Shown here: one piece after another, positions 59,257 through 64,000 of the stretch | How the letters are laid out: every line of letters starts with the position of its first letter | Numbering within the stretch: position 1 is the stretch's first letter | Origin: Aquabacterium humicola | GTDB taxonomy: Bacteria > Pseudomonadota > Gammaproteobacteria > Burkholderiales > Burkholderiaceae_C | Assembly (NCBI RefSeq): GCF_030167915.1 | Contig: NZ_JARGNB010000004.1 | Span: 248,001 to 312,000, forward strand | Length of the DNA stretch: 64,000 nt | Direction of reading: 5' to 3' | Translations under genes and position numbers: made by a program | Notes under the pieces: generated by a model | Databases searched by the model: none | Told to the model about the DNA's origin: nothing | Seen by the model: only the letters and a program-made list of their open reading frames with translations

Positions 59257-59687
59257 TGGCCTCTCCCGTCGACGAACACGTGATGCATGCGCTGGTGCAG
59301 GCCGCGCGCGCCGCCCGCGAACGCGCCTATGCGCCATACTCGAAGTTCAAGGTCGGCGCCGCGCTGCTCGACGACCACGGCCGGCTGCACGCCGGCTGCA
59401 ACATCGAGAACGCCGCCTACCCGCAGAGCCAGTGCGCCGAGGCCTCGGCCATCGCGCACCTGGTGCTCACCGGCTCGCACCGCATCCTCGCGGTGGCGGT
59501 GGTCGGCGTCGCCGCCGAGCCGGTCACGCCCTGCGGCGGCTGCCGCCAGCGCCTGCGCGAGTTCGCGGCCGACGACGTGCCGATCTGGATGGCGGACGAG
59601 CAGATCATCCGCGCCAAATACACGTTAGGGCAGCTGCTGCCGGCGAGCTTCGGCCCCGACCACCTGGTTCAGGAACTGCGCTCCTGA
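59256..59687 (+). CDS. cdd: Cytidine deaminase
   Basis: Zinc enzyme of 143 residues, the short tetrameric class, converting cytidine and deoxycytidine to uridine forms. The substrate-binding YAPYSKFKVGAALL and CNIENAAYPQSQCAE motifs are present. Zinc is held by three cysteines (C60, C93, C96) with catalytic E62. As the last gene of the transporter operon it would act on nucleosides as they enter, supporting pyrimidine as well as purine uptake. Confidence 0.96.
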   Translation: MASPVDEHVMHALVQAARAARERAYAPYSKFKVGAALLDDHGRLHAGCNIENAAYPQSQCAEASAIAHLVLTGSHRILAVAVVGVAAEPVTPCGGCRQRLREFAADDVPIWMADEQIIRAKYTLGQLLPASFGPDHLVQELRS

Positions 59688-59721
59688 ACCAGGCGCCATT
59701 GGTTTCCGCTCCCCGGTCGGC

Positions 59722-62145
59722 TCACTCGCCGTAGGGAATCCAGACGTTCTTCACCTGCGTCGCATGGCGCAGCAGCACCGGGCCGGACGCGGCCCGGTCG
59801 TCGTACCAGTCGATCGCGCGGCCGTGGTCGACCAGCGTGCGCTTCAAGTTGCCGACCGACAGCTTCTCGGCCATCGTGCTCAGTTCGGCCGAGCCGAAGG
59901 CCCACAGGCCATCGACGTCGTCGTGCTCGGCCAGCGTGCGGGCCAGCGTCATTGTTTCGCCAGTGACGATGTTGAGCACCCCCGCGGGCACGTCCGAGGT
60001 TTCGAGCACCTGGTAGAAGTCGGTCGCCACCAGCGAGGCCGGGCCGCTGGGGATCAGGACGACGCGATTGCCCATCGCCATCAGCGGCGCGGCCAGGCTG
60101 ATCAGCGCCAGCAGCGGGGCTTCCGGCGGGCAGACCACGCCGACCACGCCCAGCGCCTCGGGCAGCGCCAGCGCGACGCCGCGCAGCGGCGGCTGGTGCA
60201 CGCGGCCTTCGTACTTGTCGGCCCAGGCGGCGGCGGTGAAACAACGTCCGATCGACGCGTCCACTTCGGCGCGGGCCTGATCGGCGCCGACGCCGGTCAG
60301 CGTCGCGATGCGGGCAGCGAACTCGCCGGCGCGCGCCGACAGGTTCTCGCCCAGGTAGTACAGCACCTGCGCGCGGTTGTGCGACGTGGCCTTGGTCCAG
60401 CCCTCGGCGCCACGCGCGGCGGCCACCGCGTTGCGGATGTCCTTGCGGTTGCCCGCGCCGACTTCGCCGGCCAGGTGGCCGTCGGCCGCGAACTGCGGCA
60501 GCGAGTGGTTGCCGTCCGGCCGCGCCTGCTTGCCGCCGATGAAGAGCTTGGCGGTGCGGTCGAGCGTCGGCATCGCGAAGACGTTGGCGGTCGAGGCGGC
60601 CGGCGCCGCGCCGAGCGCCGGACCGGCCGGCGGCGTGGCCGGCGCCGCGGCGCGCGATGGCCGCTCATCCCACGCGATGGGCTTCAGGTATTCGAAGCAG
60701 CCCTCGCGGCCGCCCTCGCGGCCGAAGCCCGATTCGCGCGTGCCGCCGAAGCCGACCGCGGCATCGAAGAGGTTGGTCGCGTTGACCCACACGACACCCG
60801 CCACCAGCTTCGGCGCGATGTCCAGCGCCAGGCCGATGTTCTCGCTCCACACGCTGGCCGACAGGCCGTAGCGGCTGTTGTTGGCCAGCAGGACCGCTTC
60901 ATCGGGCGTGCGGAAGGTGCCGGTCACCAGCACCGGACCGAAGATCTCCTCGCGCGCGACGGTGGCGCCGGGCTGCACGTTGGTGATCAGCGTCGGCGGA
61001 TAGAAGCAGCCGCCGGCCGGGCAGGCTTCCGCCGCGCCCGGCGCCTGGTAGACCTGGCCGCCTTCGGCCGCGGCCACGGCCACCAGCGAGCGGATGCGCT
61101 CCAGCTGTGCCGGCGCGACGATCGCGCCCATGTCGATGGCCTTGTCCAGCGGTGCGCCGACGCGCAGCGCGCCCATGCGGCGCTTCAGCTTCGCGATGAA
61201 GCGTTCGGCCACGCCTTCCTGCACCAGCAGGCGCGAGCCGGCGCAGCACACCTGGCCCTGGTTGAACCAGATCGCGTCGACGACGCCTTCGACCGCCGCA
61301 TCGAGATCGGCGTCGTCGAAGACGACGAAGGGCGACTTGCCGCCCAGCTCCAGCGTCAGCGCCTTGCCCGAGCCGGCCGTGCGCTCGCGGATCAGGCGGC
61401 CGACCTCGGTCGAGCCGGTGAAGGCCAGCTTGTCGACGCCGGGGTGGTCGACCAGCAGTGCGCCGGTGGCGCCGTCGCCGGTGACGATGTTCAGCACGCC
61501 GGGCGGCAGGCCGGCCGCGGCGGCGAGCTCGGCGAACAGCAGCGCGGTCAGCGGCGTGTACTCGGCGGGCTTGAGCACCACGGTGTTGCCCAGCGCCAGC
61601 GCCGGCGCGATCTTCCACGCCAGCATCAGCAGCGGGAAGTTCCACGGAATGATCTGGCCGACGACGCCGACCGGCCGGTGGTCGGCGAACTCCGTGGCCT
61701 GCACCTGCGCCCAGCCGGCATGGTGGTAGAAGTGGCGCGCGACCAGCGGCACGTCGATGTCGCGCGATTCACGGATCGGCTTGCCGTTGTCCATGCTCTC
61801 GACCACCGCCAGCAGCCGTGCGTGCCGCTGCACCATGCGCGCCAGCGCATAGAGGTGCCGCGCCCGCACCGCGCCGCCCGCAGCCGCCCAAGGCCCCTGG
61901 GCCGCCCGCGCGGCGGCCACCGCAGCGTCGACATCGGCCTTCGACCCCTGCGCGATGCGCGCCAGCCGCTTGCCCGTCGACGGATCGTTGCTGTCGAACG
62001 CATCGGCCCGTTCGGCGCCGACCCACGCGCCGTTGATGAAATGGCCGAAGCCCTTGTCGTGGGCGGAGAGCCAGGCCTTGGCCTCGGCATTGCCCTCGGG
62101 CGCCGGCGCGTAGTCCATCGTGTCCATGTAGTGCGCGACCGTCAT
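59722..62145 (-). CDS. Aldehyde dehydrogenase with a second, incomplete dehydrogenase domain
   Basis: Protein of 807 residues. Residues about 30-490 form a complete aldehyde dehydrogenase with catalytic glutamate in LELGGKSPF and catalytic cysteine in QGQVCCAGSR. After a Pro/Ala linker, residues about 520-807 resemble the N-terminal cofactor-binding part of another dehydrogenase (FIGGKQARPDG, VVCPPEAPLLALISLAAPLMAMGNR) but lack the cysteine region. Next to deoC the likely job is oxidising the acetaldehyde made by the aldolase. GGAGC precedes the ATG at 62145. It is convergent with cdd. Confidence 0.88.
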   Translation of the reverse strand: MTVAHYMDTMDYAPAPEGNAEAKAWLSAHDKGFGHFINGAWVGAERADAFDSNDPSTGKRLARIAQGSKADVDAAVAAARAAQGPWAAAGGAVRARHLYALARMVQRHARLLAVVESMDNGKPIRESRDIDVPLVARHFYHHAGWAQVQATEFADHRPVGVVGQIIPWNFPLLMLAWKIAPALALGNTVVLKPAEYTPLTALLFAELAAAAGLPPGVLNIVTGDGATGALLVDHPGVDKLAFTGSTEVGRLIRERTAGSGKALTLELGGKSPFVVFDDADLDAAVEGVVDAIWFNQGQVCCAGSRLLVQEGVAERFIAKLKRRMGALRVGAPLDKAIDMGAIVAPAQLERIRSLVAVAAAEGGQVYQAPGAAEACPAGGCFYPPTLITNVQPGATVAREEIFGPVLVTGTFRTPDEAVLLANNSRYGLSASVWSENIGLALDIAPKLVAGVVWVNATNLFDAAVGFGGTRESGFGREGGREGCFEYLKPIAWDERPSRAAAPATPPAGPALGAAPAASTANVFAMPTLDRTAKLFIGGKQARPDGNHSLPQFAADGHLAGEVGAGNRKDIRNAVAAARGAEGWTKATSHNRAQVLYYLGENLSARAGEFAARIATLTGVGADQARAEVDASIGRCFTAAAWADKYEGRVHQPPLRGVALALPEALGVVGVVCPPEAPLLALISLAAPLMAMGNRVVLIPSGPASLVATDFYQVLETSDVPAGVLNIVTGETMTLARTLAEHDDVDGLWAFGSAELSTMAEKLSVGNLKRTLVDHGRAIDWYDDRAASGPVLLRHATQVKNVWIPYGE

Positions 62146-62257
62146 GTCAGTTGCTCCAGGGAATTCCGTCGCGTTCAGGACGCGTCGATTGCGAGATAGT
62201 GAAGGTCGCCTGGCGGCCCGTTGCGGGCGTTCGCCGTTGCGTGCTTGGGTGTGCACA

Positions 62258-62387
62258 GGATCAGGCCGGCGGGGCGCTCTGTTCCGCTCATGTCCCCCGG
62301 GCCGGGCTGCGCTGTGACGTCCCAGGTGGTGCTCGGCCGGCCCTCCTCCTTGACTTCGCTCCACAGAGCGCCCCGCCGTCCTGATCC
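62258..62387 (+). repeat. Stem-closed repeat element, copy 1
   Basis: A 130-bp unit inside the 534-bp noncoding gap 62146-62679. Terminal arms 62258-62282 and 62363-62387 are 25-bp inverted repeats with one mismatch (beginning GGATCAGGCC and ending GGCCT/GTCCTGATCC). They enclose a 78-bp core, 62283-62360, that starts TCCGCTCATGTCCCCC and ends CTCCTTGACTTCGCT. Inside the core GGGCCGG and CCGGCCC can pair. Confidence 0.8.
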
Positions 62388-62429
62388 GCCCCGCCCTGGC
62401 ATCCGATCGCACGCCGCGGTAGTGCCGAA

Positions 62430-62556
62430 GCCAAGGACGCTGGGTGCCCGGCGTAGCGAAGTCAAGGAGGAGGGCCGGCCGGGATTGAGCCTGAGGCGTA
62501 TCAGCGGCGCACGGCCCGGGGGACATGAGCGGAGCCGGGCACCCAGTGGCCTTGGC
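62430..62556 (-). repeat. Stem-closed repeat element, copy 2 (inverted)
   Basis: A 127-bp unit in opposite orientation to copy 1. Its core (62455-62533) matches the copy 1 core exactly over its first 22 and last 26 bases, with a diverged middle of about 30. Its terminal arms, 62430-62452 and 62534-62556, are complementary to each other with three mismatches but unrelated to the arms of copy 1. The order arm, core, two bases, arm is the same in both. Confidence 0.8.
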
Positions 62557-62679
62557 GCGCTCGGTGCTGCCATGCACAGTCCCCGCGTGCGCGCCGGCCT
62601 GATCTTGCGCGGTCTACGCACGCGGCACGTGGCGACCGACCGCAACGGGCCGAATGCGGGATTCCACATGCCACCCACG

Positions 62680-63732
62680 TCACGCCACCCCGTGGCGATT
62701 GAACGCGGAATAGCGTCCGGTGACGTGGTGTTCCAGCTGCCGCTCGATGTCCGCCAGCAGGCTCGACGCGCCGACGCGGAAGAGTTCCGGCTCCAGCCAC
62801 GGCCGGCCGAGCTCTTCCTTCATCAACACCTGGTACTCGAGCACGTTCTTCGCGGTGCCGATGCCGCCGGCCGGCTTGTAGCCGATGCGCACGCCGGTGC
62901 GTTCCTCGTACTCGCGGATCATGCGCAGCATCACCAGCGACACTGGCAAGGTCGCGTTGACCGGCTCCTTGCCGGTGGACGTCTTGATGAAGTCGGCGCC
63001 GGCCATCATGCAGACCATCGACGCCTTCGCCACGTTGCGCAGCGTCTTCAGCTCGCCGGTGGCGAGGATGGCCTTCACATGCGCCTCGCCGCAGGCGGCG
63101 CGGAAGTCGCGCATCTCGTCGTAGAGCTTGCGCCACTGGCCGCCCAGCACATGCTCGCGGCTGATGACGATGTCGATCTCCTGCGCGCCGTCGCGCACCG
63201 AGGCTTCGATCTCCTTGAGCTTCAGCGCATGCGGATTCAGGCCGGCCGGGAAGCCGGTGGACACCGCCGCCACCGGGATGCCCGAGCCTTCGAGCGCGGC
63301 GACCGCGGTGCCGACGAAGCGGTGGTAGACGCAGACCGCACCGGTGGTGATGCGGCGGTCGGCCACGCCCAGCGCCTCGAGCAGATCACTGCGCACCGGC
63401 TGGCGCGCCTTCGCGCACAGGCGCTTCACGCGCTCGGCCGTGTCGTCGCCGGACAGCGTCGTCAGGTCGATGCAGGTGATGGCCTTCAGCAGCCACGCGG
63501 CCTGCGCGTCCTTCTTCACCGAGCGCCGGCCGGCGAGGCCGGCGATGCGGCGCTCGACCGCGGACAGGTTCACCCGCTGGTCGACGAACCAATCCGGATC
63601 GAAGGGCTGGCCGGGGTTGCGCCCGGGCGTCGCGGCGGCAGAGACCCGCGCATCCGCAGCAGGCTGCGGCAGCGCGGTGGAGGGGGCCGCGGCGGCATCG
63701 CGCAGCAGGGGTTTGGCGGAAGCGGCGTTCAT
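62680..63732 (-). CDS. deoC: Deoxyribose-phosphate aldolase
   Basis: Class I aldolase splitting 2-deoxyribose-5-phosphate into glyceraldehyde-3-phosphate and acetaldehyde. The Schiff-base lysine K250 is in ADFIKTSTGK, with the acidic partner D187 in EIDIVI and a second lysine in RIGYKPAGGIG. At 350 residues it is of the long type: about 65 N-terminal residues, Ala/Pro-rich, precede the barrel. I take ATG at 63732. Together with the adjacent aldehyde dehydrogenase it gives a complete route from deoxynucleoside sugars to central metabolites. Confidence 0.95.
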   Translation of the reverse strand: MNAASAKPLLRDAAAAPSTALPQPAADARVSAAATPGRNPGQPFDPDWFVDQRVNLSAVERRIAGLAGRRSVKKDAQAAWLLKAITCIDLTTLSGDDTAERVKRLCAKARQPVRSDLLEALGVADRRITTGAVCVYHRFVGTAVAALEGSGIPVAAVSTGFPAGLNPHALKLKEIEASVRDGAQEIDIVISREHVLGGQWRKLYDEMRDFRAACGEAHVKAILATGELKTLRNVAKASMVCMMAGADFIKTSTGKEPVNATLPVSLVMLRMIREYEERTGVRIGYKPAGGIGTAKNVLEYQVLMKEELGRPWLEPELFRVGASSLLADIERQLEHHVTGRYSAFNRHGVA

Positions 63733-63819
63733 GCGGCGGCCTCTTTGGAATGCACCGGGCAACCCATCGGGGGTGCTCGGGGAAAGCCCGGCAGGGGGTT
63801 CCGGCCGGCGAGGCCGGGA

Positions 63820-63835
63820 TGTTATTCTAGAAACA
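63820..63835. promoter_or_regulatory. DeoR-like operator between deoC and the deoR-type gene
   Basis: TGTTATTCTAGAAACA has TGTTA and AAACA ends around the palindrome TTCTAGAA and resembles the E. coli DeoR site TGTTAGAATTCTAACA. It is 88 bases upstream of deoC and 55 bases upstream of the regulator. The patch is AT-rich in a GC-rich region. Confidence 0.55.
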
Positions 63836-63889
63836 TTGCCCACCACAATCTGTTTTCCGCGTCACAAGCCGCGGATTGAACACCCCCCG

Positions 63890-64000
63890 ATGTCCACGCC
63901 TTCCGGCACCGCCGCCCGCGCCGCCCGCTGGGACCGGCTGCAGCAGCTGTTCGCCCGCCGCGGCGCGCTGCCGCTGGCCGATGCGGCGGCGGCGCTGAAG
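63890..64000 (+). CDS. DeoR-family regulator, N-terminal fragment cut by window end
   Basis: Only 37 codons are visible (MSTPSGTAARAARWDRLQQL and onward), continuing past the window. The R-W-D-R-L-Q-Q-L-F-A-R-R-G segment followed by LPLADAAAALK has the look of the first helices of a DeoR-type winged helix. Divergence from deoC and the DeoR-like palindrome between them support the call, but too little is present for certainty. Confidence 0.6.
   Translation, partial: MSTPSGTAARAARWDRLQQLFARRGALPLADAAAALK

Noticed and set aside
62146-63879. Long open frames across the deoC gene and the noncoding gap on the plus strand
   Set aside because: They are antisense to deoC, have the Arg/Ala/Gly composition of shadow frames in GC-rich DNA, and lack any conserved motif. 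The gap portion is explained by the inverted repeat elements.

Overview
The window is chromosomal DNA of very high GC content, about 70% by eye, from a Gram-negative bacterium. The order recA-recX-sucC-sucD-terC-type IV pilin-pilin glycosyltransferase-moaC-M48 protease, a LexA box of the CTG-N10-CAG type at recA, sigma-54 pilin promoters, and an SWIB protein with a lysine/alanine tail all fit a betaproteobacterium of the order Burkholderiales, probably near the Rubrivivax/Leptothrix/Roseateles group. The order-level placement is inferred from gene content and synteny, and the genus-level guess is weak. I see no rRNA, tRNA, CRISPR array, prophage or transposase gene. Nearly all of the sequence is accounted for by about 52 protein genes.

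Layout. 1-3847: end of the cell-elongation cluster (mrdA, rodA) with a coupled dehydrogenase. 3808-6190: a QseB/QseC- or TctD/TctE-like two-component system. 6309-7981: LexA-controlled recA and recX. 8205-11165: sucCD and a TerC transporter. 11253-14925: Ser/Thr kinase, PP2C phosphatase, FHA protein and a metallo-beta-lactamase-fold cyclic-nucleotide phosphodiesterase. 15049-19056: two nearly identical type IV pilins, each behind a sigma-54 promoter, then a pilin accessory protein and a PglL-type O-oligosaccharyltransferase. 19073-29413: moaC, a BepA-like protease, an alpha-2-macroglobulin and penicillin-binding protein 1C. 29456-34260: small membrane protein, SWIB protein, a four-gene DinB/ArsR operon and an amidohydrolase. 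34339-45976: uvrA, an ECF sigma/anti-sigma-like pair, GST/DoxX/LysR, recQ, a soluble hybrid kinase and ssb. 46006-64000: hydrolase, Crp-family regulator, a large Oar-like outer-membrane receptor, and a nucleoside-scavenging region.

The last third reads as a connected system. A surface or periplasmic 5'-nucleotidase and an adenosine deaminase lie next to a BMP-type nucleoside ABC transporter (binding protein, double ATPase, two permeases) with cytidine deaminase. An aldehyde dehydrogenase, deoxyribose-phosphate aldolase and the start of a DeoR-type regulator follow. The same palindrome, TGACC-N4-GGTCA, lies upstream of the Oar-like receptor and in the promoter region of the adenosine deaminase and transporter operons. 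This suggests that outer-membrane entry and inner-membrane uptake are co-regulated.

The most unusual structure is noncoding. Positions 62258-62556 hold two inverted copies of a roughly 130-bp element. They share a core of about 78 bp, but each is closed by its own, different, self-complementary terminal stem. Other notable signals are CRP-type palindromes flanking the cyclic-nucleotide phosphodiesterase and pilin genes, a perfect 22-bp palindrome between doxX and its LysR neighbour, and a near-perfect inverted repeat at the head of the DinB/ArsR operon.
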